Source of the DNA: Quercus robur
Taxonomy: Eukaryota > Streptophyta > Magnoliopsida > Fagales > Fagaceae
Direction of reading: 5' to 3'
Assembly (NCBI RefSeq): GCF_932294415.1
Contig: NC_065536.1
Coordinates: forward strand, 1,736,001 to 1,800,000
DNA: 64,000 nucleotides
Shown here: in pieces, positions 45,121 through 57,596 of the stretch
Position numbering within the stretch: the first letter of the stretch is position 1
Layout: every line of letters begins with the position of its first letter
Notes under the pieces: model-generated
Databases searched by the model: none
Seen by the model: the letters and a program-made list of their open reading frames with translations, nothing else
What the model was told of the DNA's origin: nothing
Made by a program: the position numbers and the translations under genes

Positions 45121-46240
45121 GCAGACTTGCATTTTGAGTTCTTTCTTCAGCAATGGGTCGAGCTGGGCCAGCCCGCCCCATTTTTACTAGGCCCTTGGCC
45201 TCAATGGGTCGGGCCAAGTGGAACTTGATCAAGCTTTGCATGTGAGGTAGGAATCAAACTTGAACCAAATATAACCAATACTTAAAATAAATTTAAAAAA
45301 AAAAAAAAATCCCTATTTTGCCAAAGGCATTAAATTCTCTAAATGCTTAAAATGTTGATAAGGGATGCCAAAATAACTAAGAGAATGTTTATTACATTAA
45401 CACCTTGCCAATATACATCTCTCACCTGGTTAACAAAAAAATAAGAGAAAAGGTAGTGTCCTTCAAAAGGAATTCTAGTAGCCAAGGGTATATGTGTCAG
45501 TGTGCTACACTAATACATATCAGTGTGCCCAACCTTCTTCCTCATAGTAGCAGCCAAACTTACAGCATCAACTCTGTCACCAATCACCACCACCACCACT
45601 TTAAATTTCTCTACTCCTTCTAATCCCACAGAGCACACACTTGCAAAGGAAAAATATATAATTTAAGTCTAGACTTCACAACATATTTTATATATAATTT
45701 TTTATTATGTGATCTGACACAATTGAGAATATACTCTAAGATGTTTCCACATCTTAGAAAACTTGATTGACAAAGAAGTTTCAACATCAACAAAATATGG
45801 TGACGGAAAATGGCAAAACTTTGTACAAATTGCAAATCAAAGTCATATAGATATAAGAATACGGTAAAAATTGCATAACTATGTGTCGATTATCATAGTT
45901 TTGAAACACATGATGAGCTTTATGATTCATATAACACTAACCGTCTGCTATAGCTGCAACTCTGAGTGCCTTAGTCTGGCATTTTTCGCTATTCATTTGA
46001 ACCTTCATCACAATCTTTTGCTGAAAATCAAACCATGAAAGAGGTCATGAGAAATACTTTTTGTAAATATAAGACCCAAAAATGAAGAAGAGAAAAAGGA
46101 AGCAATAGATGAATTATGATTGCAAATAATACTGTCATGCAGAAAATTTGATGTAGTTGTAACCAAAAGCTAAGAAAGTATATGATCGCAAATTTCGTCT
46201 AATGTGAGGTGAAAGCTCAAATATGTGTGAAAACACAAGA
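45121..46240. other. No gene seen
   Basis: Sequence after the duplicated block. It contains a (CCA)n stretch at about 45585-45600 and AT-rich spacer. No conserved coding sequence is seen. Confidence 0.5.
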
Positions 46241-46242
46241 GC

Positions 46243-47270
46243 TGTTTAGACCTTCAAATAAAAATTACGGCTTAGTTGATTTTACTCTAACTTAAACTAA
46301 TTGCAGAATAGAGTAATTACGAGCGCACAAACAATAAAACTACTCTAAGCCATATTCATCAAATATCAACAATAAAATGAAAGCTAAAAGAGTAGGGAAG
46401 AAAGATGCAAACACAAGATAACACCGAGACGTGTTATTGAAGAAGAAATCGAAAAACTTGGCAAAAAACCTCTCCACTACCCTCCAAGCAGTAAATCGAT
46501 CTACTAGAGAATAAGTTGGAGTACACGAATAACAAAAGACCCTCCAAGCTTAGTCTACCCCATGTACTTGAGCCCTCCAAGCTTCTGCAACCAACTGACT
46601 TGGCAAAGCCTTGTCTTCTCTAGCTCTCTGAATCACGCAATTCAGCCCGATTACATCCATCAAACAAATGGCTTCTTCCAATACTTTCCAGTAACACCAA
46701 AACCTCACTTTACACTCAGAATAGGTGTGGTAAGTGTTTGGACTATCAACCTCTCAAAGATCTGGATATGGAGAGGTAGAAGTTGAGGAAAACTACAAAG
46801 GATTTTGTAAAGGATTGTGGGTATAATAATCTCTAACTCTCAAGGGTTTTTGTCTAGGGTTTTCTCTCTGAAAGGCATTCCTTTCAATATGTGGGTAATG
46901 ATGGTATATATAGTGTGGGTGAAAACATAGTAGATCAGATATGTCAAAATAGTAAAATAGAATGTTTCGCGAGTATCTTGCAGGAAGGTCTTACCCGCGA
47001 AATACTCGTGAAAACCAGCTGTCATGACTCTTTGCATTCCAGTCATGTGCTGTGCACATGGCTCATTTTGCAGGAAGTCTTCTCGCGAGCTACCCGCGAA
47101 AACTCCTTTGATCTTCAATGTTGTCTTGAGTCTTCACACTCTTTCTCACACACAACCCATACAATGAAATCCCACATAAAATACAGGGTACATAAGATTG
47201 AACAAAATTTCAATCAAATTTGATACGAAATTAAAACTAACACAAAATAGTTGTAAATCACAACTTTACA
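46243..47270 (-). mobile_element. Copia-type LTR (fossil)
   Basis: Read on the minus strand, a 1,028-bp unit starts TGTAAAGTTG (47270) and ends TCTAAACA (46243). It is directly preceded by a purine tract, CCAAAGGGGGAGAC (47271-47284), the usual polypurine primer site upstream of a 3' LTR. A TATA-like CTATATATACC lies at about 46905. It appears to be a 3' LTR with at most a short adjoining internal piece (to about 47590); no coding domain is recognised. Lineage is inferred from the polypurine tract and LTR wording. Confidence 0.65.
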
Positions 47271-47590
47271 GTCTCCCCCTTTGGCTATTCCGTGACAAAA
47301 CCCCTAAAATAGACTCTAGACTTAAATGTGAGTTTGTGAACAGTGGTAAAACTCACTCATACCTAATCTAGAAGTTGTGAAGCACTTGCACGTATACATT
47401 TGTATCCTGAAATACTCGCACATAAACAAAACTTTCATTAAGCTTATGACAAGTTGAATACAAGGTACGTATATGAGCAAGTAAAATGAAATCAAGGTAA
47501 TAAACAATATATAAACTATAAAGCATAACTTGATCAAACATGAACGGTTATTAAAGAATGACTACAATGAAATCTATGGTTTGACAGCCG

Positions 47591-48200
47591 CTTTTCTTTT
47601 TGACATTTCAAGTGGACTTTTCTATTCATCTCACATTTTGTTCCCTGCTGCTTTAAATAATTTTACTTTCCTCTACTCATATGATCAATGCTGATTTTCC
47701 TTGATGGTTTATCATGGCCCCTTTTCAATGCATATCAAATGCTAACATCTGATTCTAACAGATGGTCCCTGACCAAGTTTTAAATTAGAAGTTTTGTCCC
47801 TCCACTTTTTAGGATCGAAGGCACCGAAGAAATCAGGTGGGTAGCATGGAGATCGAGTCCTTGAAGGAATTTTTTGACACTGATCAGAGTGATAACCCAG
47901 ATTCAAGATCGAACAGCAGAGGGTACCAGCGCACATAATCAAACAAGTGATCATTTTAAATTTTTAAGGATCTAAAGGGATTATATGAAGTGAGGGTAAT
48001 TCTTAAAATTTTTCCAACTCATTGAATTCTTGGGTTTGCCTACCTGGGCATTGGAGAGAGAGAGAGAGAGGGTTGGTGGGGGTAGTAAAAAGGTGGTTCT
48101 TCAATTTTTATTTTTTCATTTTTACTCTGGTTTCTTGTAGATGGAGAGATTATTGTTTGTGTATGAAAGTGGTGTGAAGAACCCACAACAATGGGGTTGT
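47591..48200. other. No gene seen
   Basis: Spacer with a (GA)n run at 48055-48070. No coding domain is recognised. Confidence 0.5.
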
Positions 48201-48434
48201 GTACAGAATTGGGTAGATCTTAAAGTTGTTTGAGGAATATGCTATTCCTTTTGTTTAAAAAGAAAATACACACTGCTTTACCACCAAAAACAAAAAGCAC
48301 TGCTTTTATGATTATTTCAAGGATTTATTTATTTAATTTTTGGATAAAAGTTCAAGGGTGTTGTTGCTGCCAGAAGAAGCTCCCAAAAATATAAAATTAC
48401 CTCATCCTTGTGGCCCAAACTCTGGCATGAATTT

Positions 48435-48659
48435 TGTTAGAGATATATTAGATATATTGGTCCAATGTAATAGGCCCAAACCCAGTCCTGTTTGTACTAG
48501 TAGTTTAGGGTTTAGTCGCCTATATATACTCATGTTAGGGTTCATTGTAATACAGATGTACTCCACGACCTCTCGCGACCAAACCCTAGACTACTAGTAC
48601 AAGCAGGACTGGACTTGGGCCTATTACATTGGGCTAATATGTCTAATATATCTTTAACA
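48435..48659. mobile_element. Small TG...CA element with long palindromic arms (copy 1)
   Basis: 225 bp, starting TGTTAGAGATATATTAG and ending CTAATATATCTTTAACA, flanked by AATTT on both sides (48430-48434 and 48660-48664). The TG...CA ends and 5-bp duplication fit a very small solo LTR of TRIM type. The outer roughly 80 bp on each side are largely complementary, as in a foldback MITE. A TATA-like CTATATATACTC lies in the loop. The second copy is at 49258-49480. Confidence 0.75.
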
Positions 48660-49257
48660 AATTTGATGACTGGACCTTTCCCCATTCATGAGTACTATGA
48701 CATTCCCCATTCATGAGTACCATGACACTGATGCTACATAAATTTAACTTATTAATGATTTTGTCCAACTCATAACATGGTTGAGGACTGGTATGTATAG
48801 TGGGTAATAGGGTAAGGTAGGCCCTGTTTAGTTCTGTTGTAAACCTGTAGATGGCACACAAGAACAAGAAAAATTAAAAAAAAAAAAAAAAATGAAAGGA
48901 ACCCTTGCATGCCTGCCAACCCATTGTTTCTACTAAGATATACGATCTCTAAAAAGTCTCCATGTGCAGAGCACATACTATTATTATAGTCTATTTTATA
49001 ATATATATATATACACACACTAAGTACAGAATTGGGTAGATCTTAAAGTTGTTTGAGGAATATGCTATTCCTTTTGTTTAAAAAGAAAATACACACTGCT
49101 TTACCACCAAAAACAAAAAGCACTGCTTTTATGATTATTTCAAGGATTTATTTATTTAATTTTTGGATAAAAGTTCAAGGGTGTTGTTGCTGCCAGAAGA
49201 AGCTCCCAAAAATATAAAATTACCTCATCCTTGTGGCCCAAACTCTGGCATGAATTT

Positions 49258-49480
49258 TGTTAGAGATATATTAGATATATTTGCCCAATGTAATAGGTCC
49301 AAGCCCAGTCCTGTTTGTACTAGTAGTCTAGGGTTTAGTCGCCTATATATACTCATGTTAGGGTTCATTGTAATACAGACGTACTCCACGACCTCCCGCG
49401 ACCAAACCCTAGACTACTAGTACAAGCAGGACTGGACTTGGGCCTATTACATTGGGCTAATATGTCTAATATTTCTAACA
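49258..49480. mobile_element. Small TG...CA element (copy 2, within the tandem duplicate)
   Basis: Same element as 48435-48659 with the same AATTT flanks (49253-49257 and 49481-49485). It was inserted before the 823-bp duplication, since both copies share the same junctions. Confidence 0.75.
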
Positions 49481-49846
49481 AATTTGATGACTGGACCTTT
49501 CCCCATTCATGAGTACTATGACATTCCCCATTCATGAGTACCATGACACTGATGCTACATAAATTTAACTTATTAATGATTTTGTCCAACTCATAACATG
49601 GTTGAGGACTGGTATGTATAGTGGGTAATAGGGTAAGGTAGGCCCTGTTTAGTTCTGTTGTAAACCTGTAGATGGCACACAAGAACAAGAAAAATTAAAA
49701 AAATAAAATAAAATGAAAGGAACCCTTGCATGCCTGCCAACCCATGGTTTCTACTAAGATATACGATCTCTAAAAAGTCTCCATGTGCAGAGCACATACT
49801 ATTATTATAGTCTATTTTATAATATATATATATATACACACACTAA

Positions 49847-51730
49847 GTTATATTACAGATCAATCAGTATCAAATATATATTAATATTACATTTGAAAGT
49901 ATTAAGTCCCTAAGACAGACCTAAATTGAATTATTTAAAAATTTCCTTAATGATTCCAAAGGAGTCAGACTTTTAGAAAAAAAGAAGAAGAAAAAAGGTA
50001 GTGTTGTAACCTGAAAAGTGGGTTGGGTCTAACTTGACCCTCTCTATAATTCACCTATCAAAATAAAAACCCCTTAAATGTTTTCATTGCATGTATACCA
50101 AAACAAATTATCAATTGATTGATTTTTTTAGTCATGGAAATGATTTATAAGTAGTGTCATTGAGAAGGCTACACCATATGAAGTCTGTGCCCTTTTTTTT
50201 TCTAAAGAAAATAATAAAGATAAAAAATTTTGATAGGTTTTAGAGCTGACAAATTCCATGACTTTGCATGAGTGTCAAAAATCATAATCCAAGTTTAAAA
50301 ATGCCTATGATGTTTCACCGATCGATCATGTGTTTTCAACAGCTATTTGACAACTACTCGCTCGATCGATAGAAGACTTTTTAACAAGCTCTTTGACTAA
50401 TGTTTGATTAATCAGTAATTGGGAATTTAAAATTTGGTGTGTGCCATTAAAACTCATGTTGTTTAAGTTTTCGTGCACTACATGCAAACATATAAAAGAC
50501 ATTATAAGTATGACTAAAAAGGCTTTTAGGAGGCTATTCCCATGCACCAAACCAGTGCAAATCCTAAAGTTTATATAATCTTTTAACATTCTTTTAATTC
50601 ATGTGAAAAATACCTACACCAGTCGAGCCTAGTAGTATAGGGGGATTGAAAAAAAATAAAGAAAACAATAAATCTTGAGAATAATTTAATATTTTAGAAA
50701 AGCTTTTGTAGGCTAATATTTTGAATTTGTTGAAAAAAAAAAATCTTGAAATTTCCCTAGTTACAACCTAGGAGGTGAGATTTGAACCCCTAAATTGTTC
50801 TTAGAGATACATAAATTACATATTAGGGTAAATTTAAAATATTAACACAATAAATTGACATGCATTTGTTAGTCACATATTAACGCAATATATGACTAGC
50901 AAACAACTTTCTTCAAAGAATAGAGAAAAAAGAGAGAAAGAAAGTCCCATCATTGCAAAAAGGAATTTTTAACAAGGTTTTCAGTTATTATGTGTTCTTA
51001 TTTTATTGAAACAGATTTTTTTTTTTTTTAATAATAATTTCACTAAAATGGTTTTTGGTAATTCTTGGTTTCTTCCACATGCAGATGCATGGCTTGAGAC
51101 AATTTTGTTTAATAGTTTGATGTGGGGGAAGATTTAGCTGGGTAGGAAATTTATGTCACGAAACACAAAATATTTTTCTTGACTTTACTTACTAAGGTGT
51201 GCACCATATTTTTTGAAAGTTATTATAAAATTGTACTCACCCAGAGAGCCCAAATTGAAGGTTAAGTGATGATTATATTAGATGTGCCTTAGTTAAGGGT
51301 GGGTGTTCTGGTATGAATTTGGGGAGGTAATTTCCCTTCAAATTGAGTAGTTGCTCTTGGAGGTTGAGTGATGATTATATAACATACGCCTTAATTAAGG
51401 GTGTTATGATATGAATTTGGGGAGATAATACCTTAAAGAGCCTCTGATTGAGTTGTTAATATAACATGTAAGCATACCACTTAACTCAAAAATCTTAGAC
51501 ATATGAGTTTGGACCCAAACATCTAATTATGTTATATTAACTGCTCTCTTTTGTTATTTTTATTCAATATGAGATTTTACTTGCAACAAAATCTTTTAAC
51601 GAACTTTATTATTATGATTCTTATTTTTAACTAAATGAGATCCGTAAAGTCCAAGGAGTGATGATTTGCTAGTGATGCAAATGTCATATTAATGATGATG
51701 GATGCAAAAATAAATAATTGGCAGCCATTA
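49847..51730. other. No gene seen
   Basis: AT-rich intergenic sequence. Two related phrases near 51255-51310 and 51360-51425 (GTTAAGTGATGATTATAT...GGTATGAATTTGGGGAG) form a degenerate tandem repeat. No coding domain is recognised. Confidence 0.5.
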
Positions 51731-51732
51731 TT

Positions 51733-52290
51733 ATTATTTTTTATTTTTTATTTTTGAGAAAGAAGCCTTAGAGGCTATATAGCATTAATGTATTAAGGCT
51801 AAATCAGCCCGCAAAACAGAAAGAGAGTTGAGGAACAATCTCCATCCACACAACAAAGTTCACAATATGTATTGCATGCCTAGCAAGATTGTGTGCAATT
51901 TTATTACCTTCTCTTAACATGAGAGTAGTGTAATTCGTTAAAATTATTAGATAAAAACTTTGCATCAGTTATCAAATAACCAAGAGGAGCCAGAGAGTTT
52001 GTATGAGCTACCAAGGCTTGAGTAACGAGCAAAGAGTCCCTTTCCATCACTGCATCTGTTATGCCAATTTCCAAAGCCAATTCGAGTGCTCTTGTTGCTG
52101 CCATGGACTCTATTTCTGCTGCCAGGAATCTGCGTGGGAGCTGCTGGGAAATTGCAGCTATAGGATAGCCCAAGGATTAACGAATTACAACCTCAATGCC
52201 CGATACATTATCGGAATCGAAAGTGGCACCATCATAATTGCTTTTGTGCAAACCAGGGGTGGTGGTTGCCAAGAAGTGATAACTATATCA
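51733..52290 (-). mobile_element. 5'-truncated LINE with RNase H domain
   Basis: On the minus strand a degraded frame contains NYDGATFDSDN.SGIEVVIR and then AEIESMAATRALELALEIGITDAVMERDS..V, the RNase H fold (RVT_3 type) found at the end of plant L1-type ORF2. Catalytic-type Asp (NYDGA), Glu (AEIESMAA) and Asp (MERDS) are present, but the reading frame is interrupted between the first strand and AEIES. It ends in an A-rich tail on the minus strand (T-rich on plus, 51732-51756). No reverse transcriptase is left. Confidence 0.75.
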
Positions 52291-52352
52291 TATAGGCAAT
52301 TTCTATTGCACACAACTTAGTGCACATATCTATCTATAATCAATGTATATAA

Positions 52353-52395
<43 letters not shown>

Positions 52396-52747
52396 ACCAG
52401 AGATTTCATGTGAGAGAGAATGAAGTTTTGCCAATTAGCACATTCCTTGAGACTCTCTCATTTAGGTTTCCATCTCATCAAAATTTGCATCTAAGTCAAA
52501 TTTTTAGTTCATCGAATGTGTTAATGAAATAAATACACATTAATTATCTATAAGTATGCACTAATTATATAAATAAATATATATATATGTATATAAATAT
52601 TTTATATTTTTTTTAATAAAAAAGAATTTATAAAAAAAAAGCAAAAATCTCATGTGGGAGATTATGCAGTTCTATTATGTAGTGATTTGTTAGAGTAATT
52701 TTTGGTTTAACTTTCCACTTCACTTCTTTACATGTTTTGGACTATAA
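52291..52747. other. Spacer with (CA)n(TA)n microsatellite
   Basis: A (CA)11-type run followed by (TA)n at 52353-52395, then AT-rich sequence up to the MULE-2 target duplication. No gene. Confidence 0.7.
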
Positions 52748-52756
52748 TAAAATTAT
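52748..52756. repeat. Target site duplication of MULE-2, left copy
   Basis: TAAAATTAT abuts the left end. The identical nine bases follow the right end at 58646-58654. Confidence 0.95.
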
Positions 52757-53035
52757 GGGATAATTACAGTAAACCCACCTGAGGTATGGCCCGATTACAC
52801 TTTACCTACCCGTGGTTTAAAACTTATCACTTTGCCCACCTGTACATCAATCCGTTACCCCCCCGTTACCCCCCCCCCCCCCCCGTTACCCACCTCACCC
52901 TCAGACGTTAGAAAAACACCCTTTTCCCCAAATTAGAACATTACACGGATCAAACAACACGAACTCACTCTCTTTTCCCCACGAGCCCTACAAACGCGAA
53001 AAATCCATTCTGCATCTGAGGTGTTGATTTTTCTG
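52757..53035 (+). repeat. MULE-2 left terminal inverted repeat with poly-C insertion
   Basis: Matches the reverse complement of 58387-58645 base for base, except for a 20-bp addition made of a second GTTA unit and a run of 16 C (52869-52884). The addition looks like a slippage duplication of the CCCCCCCGTTA unit beside it. The tract is G/C-rich enough to form an i-motif or G-quadruplex on opposite strands. Confidence 0.95.
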
Positions 53036-53535
53036 CCAGTGTAAAACCTAGACGAGCAACGGGTTGTTCGAGTAACTAAAATCCTGGTAAGAAATCAGTC
53101 ACTCTTTGGGTTTTTACTTTGGGTTTGCGTTTGTTTTATTTTTTTGTGAGTAATCAATGAATGGTCAATTTTACATGTAATGGAATGAGAATATTGGTTG
53201 TGTTTTTTGATATTTATGAAAATTGTGACCACCTGTTCTTTGGATTTGTGTTTGTTTATGGGCATTTTTGTCTGTGGGCACTTTGTCTGTCGTGGTCATT
53301 GTGTCTCACAGTGGACCCAAGTTTCCATTGGGTTGAAATTTTTAGTGTTTGCATGTGCTATTTAGTAAAACAGAATCAAAATCAAAAGAAAAGCAGAAAA
53401 TGTGGTCCCTCTGTGTGCGTTGCATCCTAAAAGCAAAACTGAAACATGCAACTGTTTTCTCTTTTGCCTCTTTTGTTGTTTACAATTCTTTAATTTTTGA
53501 TTGTATACGTGTCAACTTGTAATTTGTTATTACAG
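53036..53535 (+). promoter_or_regulatory. MULE-2 transposase leader exon end and leader intron
   Basis: A leader exon that probably starts inside the left terminal repeat ends with CCTG|GTAAGAAA at 53086/53087. The intron runs to the acceptor TTATTACAG at 53535, directly in front of the ATG. This places the promoter in the terminal repeat, as known for other MULEs. An open frame at 53161-53430 lies within the intron and is not regarded as coding. Confidence 0.65.
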
Positions 53536-56532
53536 ATGGATGTTGAAGTGAAATTGGAGGTACATTATGGGGGTGCTTTTGTGTGGAACCCTAGTTTAGA
53601 GTACTTTGGTGGGAAAGTAGAAATAGTGTATAGGGATGCTGATTTACTTGGTTATTTTGAAATAAAAAGTATATGTGAGGAATTGGGGATTGATGAACCG
53701 TGGAGGGTTCATTATTTAGGTCCTGGGGGCAACTTGGAGCAAGACTTAAGGCTCATAGAAGATGATCAAGATGTGGAACCCTTGTGGAACCCTAGTGAGG
53801 GAGGGCCAAGAGACACCATCATACTGTATGTGGAGAGTGGTAATGCTCCACTTGCAGTTGAAGTTCCTGATGGTGCAGGGGTTGGTGTAGGAGCTGGTGC
53901 AGGGGCTGCTATAGGGGGTGCAGGGGCTGATGCAGGGGCTGATGCAGGGGTTGATGCAGGGGTTGATGCAGGGGCTGGTGTAGGGGGTGGTGTAGGAGCT
54001 GCTACAGGGGGTGATGGTGTGGAGGAGGAGTTTGATTGGTTGAATGAGGGCCTGGAAGGAGAAGACTTTGCTGATGACATTTTTGGTGAGTCTTCTCCAC
54101 CTCACACAGTGCTAGATGAGCCTAACACTGTTCCAACCACTGATACACCTCAGCCAAACACAGATGCACCTGGCCCAAGCAATGTTCCTCCTCCAAACAT
54201 AGATTTAGATGAAGAGTGGGCTGAACCAGCTTTAGAGGATGATATGGCAAGTGTGGATAGTTCTGATGATGAGCAGGGGCCTGGCAATTTGGAGTTCAAT
54301 GAGAGGACTGATATGGAAAATGTTAGGTTGGCAAAAGGGATGAAGTTCCCAAACTCCCAGGTGTTTAGGAAGGCTTTGAGGGAGTATGTGATTCAGAATC
54401 ACATTGATGTCAAGTGGAAGTTGAATGAGAAGAAGAAGATTTCTGTACATTGCAAGAACAATTGTGGATGGAGGTGTTATGCCTCAATGGTGACTGGAGA
54501 GTGCACATTTGAGATCAAGACACTTTATCCTGAGTGTACCTGCCCCCTATCATTTAAAAATGGGCAAGTTACATCAGCCTATGTGGCAAAGAGGTATTTG
54601 GAGGATTTTGGTAAGAATCCTAATTGGGAGGCCTCAGGTATTAAGCACCATGTGATGCAGAAGATTTCAGTTGATTTAAGTCTTAGTCAGGTGTATAGAT
54701 CAAGGAAGGCAGCTAGGGGGCTGATTACTGGGGATGAAGAGGCTCAGTATGGCCTACTTAGAGATTATGCAGAAATGATATTAAGGACAGATGTAGGAAG
54801 TAGGGTGATTCTGCAAACAGAGATGGAAAATGAGAATGCAGAGCCCAAGTTTAAAAGGATGTACATTAGGTACAATGCTCAGAAGGTTGGCTTTCTAGGT
54901 GGTTGTAGACCCTTTGTTGGGCTGGATGGCTGCCACTTGAAGGGTAGGTTTGGTGGGCAATTATTGTCTGCCACTGCCAAGGATGGAAATGACAATATAT
55001 TCCCAGTGGCAATGGCTGTGGTTGAGCAAGAGAACAAGGATAGCTGGACCTGGTTCTTGGAGCAGTTTGCTGATGACATTGGCAGGCCAGATGAGCTCAA
55101 TCTGGTATTTATCAGTGACAGGCAGAAGGTATTATCTAGCTTATGTTCATGACTTCATTACATGCTTACCTTTTTACTAGTTTATATTGCTAACACTGAA
55201 TGCTTACTTGATTGCAGGGCCTTTTACCTGCAATGGAGACTCTATTCCCAACTGTGGAGCACAGGTATTGTGTGAAGCACATATACAACAACTTCAAGGT
55301 TAACCACAAGGGCATGGAGTTGAAGAGTGTACTGTGGAGGTGTGCTGGCACAACATCAGCCAGGGAATTTGAGAGAGGGATGGACCATCTTAAGAGTTTG
55401 AATGAAGAAGCTTGGCAGTACCTGGCTGATATAGAGCCTGCACAGTGGACCAGATCCCACTATTCTTCAAGAGCTTTGACAGATTGTATGGTAAACAATC
55501 TGAGTGAGAGTTTTAACTCTATGATTCTGAAGGCTAGAGACAAGCCCATCTTATCAATGCTGGAGTGGATCAGAGTTAGGCTTATGAGCAGGCTGTATAT
55601 AAAGAAGGCTGGCATAGAAAAGTATGATGGCAATTTGTGTCCAAGCATACAAAAGAAGTTGGAGCAGTTAAAATTAGAGTGTAAGAGTTTCAGTGCAGTT
55701 CCTTCTGGGAGGTTTGTGTATGAGGTTGACAATGGGAGGGAAAGGCATGTGGTGGACTTGGTAAATAGGACATGTAGTTGTAGAGTATGGGACTTGACAG
55801 GAATCCCTTGCAAGCATGGAGTTGCAGCCATTTTTGTGAATCGTGAGAGACCAGAAGACTACACCCATCCATGCTACTACAAGGATGCTTATGTGGAGAC
55901 ATACAAGACACCCATACCTCCCATGCCTGGCCAGTCTGAGTGGATGTCAAGTGGCCAACCCAAGCCTGTTGCACCTACTATCTATAAGCCACCAGGCAGG
56001 CCACCCATGAAGAGGAAAAGAGATGCTGATGAGCCAAACCCTTATAAGGTGTCTAGAGGAAACAAGCCAGTGAGGTGTGGAAGGTGTCAACAGGAAGGGC
56101 ACAATGCAAGGGGATGCAAGGCCAATGTCACTGGTGAGACAGCATGGGAGAGGAGGCAGAGATTGCAGAAAGGGAAATCTGTATGTTTTTACAAAAAAAT
56201 TTTATTCAAATGCAAAATTCCAATAACTGACACTGTAAAAACATGCTCATATTTGGTTGCAGGGAAGTGGAAGGCCTTCTACACAGAGGCAAGGATCCCA
56301 GGCCCCATCTTCATCACAGACCCAATCCTCAGCTCAGCCCCCACCAACACATCAGCCTTACACTATGGCCTCATCCAACCAGGCAGCAGGGTCACAGCCA
56401 CAAGCTCCAACTCCACAGCCACAAGCTCCAGCTCCACAGCCACAAGCTCCATGGTCACAGAACCCAAGTCAATGGTACTCTTCAGACTTTAGGTACACAG
56501 TTAGAGGAGCTCCTTGGTTCTCTTCAAGCTAG
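53536..56532 (+). CDS. MULE-2 MuDR-type transposase
   Basis: Three coding exons: 53536-55128, 55218-56180 and 56263-56532 (about 941 residues), all joined in phase by GT-AG introns of 89 and 82 bp. Domains in order: PB1-like N terminus (VKLEVHYGGAFVWNP); a Gly/Ala/Asp repeat linker at about residues 110-160; an acidic stretch; the MuDR DNA-binding domain (GMKFPNSQVFRKALREY...C.NNCGWRC); the MULE core with catalytic Asp in FVGLDGCHLKG and FISDRQKG, then HRYCVKHIYNNF; a SWIM finger (CSCRVWDLTGIPCKH); and a CCHC knuckle (CGRCQQEGHNARGC). The tail is Gln/Pro-rich. The protein acts in the nucleus on the element's ends. The ATG is chosen because it directly follows a leader acceptor. The frame ends at TAG 56530-56532, but the same frame stays open beyond it. 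Confidence 0.93.
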
Positions 56533-56804
56533 CCAACACCACACACTCCTGCAGAAACATGGGACAGTAGACCACAATCATCACAGGTACTGTAGTGTTA
56601 GGTTTGATGTTTTATTCATAAAACTGTGAAGCTGGTAGCTAACATGTGAATCCTTGTACTTTGTAGCCTACAAGACCACCTGCTACCAGAGGAGCTGCTT
56701 TGAGAGGAAGGGGTGATGCAGCTAGACCTCAGAAATGTAGAACAAGAGGTGGAAAGGCCAGCTGTGGTGTGAGAGGCAGGGGCAGGGGCAGGGGCAGTAA
56801 ATGA
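56533..56804 (+). other. Open RG-rich extension downstream of the transposase stop
   Basis: In the same frame as the transposase, 56533-56586 (18 codons) has no stop and ends in a donor CACAG|GTACTG. An acceptor TTTGTAG at 56666 opens an exon (56667-56804) in phase, encoding 45 residues rich in Arg and Gly (RGAALRGRGD, VRGRGRGRG) before TGA. An RG-rich C-terminal tail is common in this transposase family. The TAG at 56530-56532 therefore looks like a single recent loss of the tail in an otherwise open gene, or is bypassed by some isoform. Confidence 0.6.
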
Positions 56805-57596
56805 AGACTAAGTCAAGACACTTTTGTTGATATGTATTAGGGTTATATAGTGTTAGGGTTAGGCAGGGCAGACAATGGCAAGTCACTTTTGTTGCTATGT
56901 AATAGGGTTATGTAGTGTTAGGGTTAGGCAGGGCAGACAATGACAGGTGCAAACACTTTTTGATATAGCTGTTCAAACACTTTTTGTATTTTTGTAAGTT
57001 TTGTAAACATTGGGCAGCTGCAACTGTTTTGGTTGTTGTACCAAATGCCTTATATTTACTGGTGGTTGATGAAAGACTATTCAATGCCACCTTCAAATAT
57101 GTATACAATTTCCCAACTTAATGACAGGTGTTCAGAATTATTGTTCTGATTATTGCAGTTTTTCATATGCGTTATTATTATATGAGTTTGTTTATGTGTG
57201 CAGGGTGTATGTGTTGAATAGCAGGTGTATGTGTTGAATTTGTTGTCTTTTCTTGCAAGTTGACAGATTGTCATGCACTTTAAATTCACTTTCAACACAA
57301 TTGTCTTCACACAATGCACTTTAAATTCACTTTCAACACAATTGTCTTCACACAATGCACTTTATGCACAAACCAACACAGCTCACAACATCCAACAAAA
57401 CACCAACACCAACAGCTCACAACTCACAAGTAGCCAATTCACTTTAAACAAAAATACCAACAGCATCTAACATAAATAACACTTTATCTTAAAAAGGCTT
57501 ATATTATTACGTGGCTTCAAGCTTATATTACATAGTTCTCATTCTCAAAATATTCTTTCATAGTTCTATTACAATACAATTGAGGACCAGCTTATA
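56805..57596. other. MULE-2 convergent intergenic region
   Basis: Between the tail-to-tail transposase and GRF genes. It has a direct repeat of GTTAGGGTTAGGCAGGGCAGACAATG (two copies about 70 bp apart at about 56850 and 56918) and a 38-bp tandem repeat at 57272-57352 (TGCACTTTAAATTCACTTTC). It probably holds both 3' untranslated ends; no coding segment is seen. Confidence 0.6.

Larger units (their letters stand above)
48201..49846 (+). repeat. 823-bp tandem duplication
   Basis: 48201-49023 is repeated immediately as 49024-49846 (both start GTACAGAATTGGGTAGATCT and end in a TATATA...CACACAC run). The copies are nearly identical, differing at scattered bases and in the A-rich tract near 48875/49700. 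Each contains the small TG...CA element and a doubled 22-bp phrase CCCCATTCATGAGTAC. The duplication is recent, and no gene is carried. Confidence 0.95.

Noticed and set aside
48055-48071. Possible CRISPR-like or regulatory direct repeats in the 48-50 kb region
   Set aside because: Only two long copies of an 823-bp segment and simple repeats exist; there is no array of spacers, and this is a plant nuclear sequence.
53746-54105. Minus-strand frames across the Gly/Ala repeat of the MULE-2 transposase
   Set aside because: Shadow of a biased coding repeat; no start context or domain.
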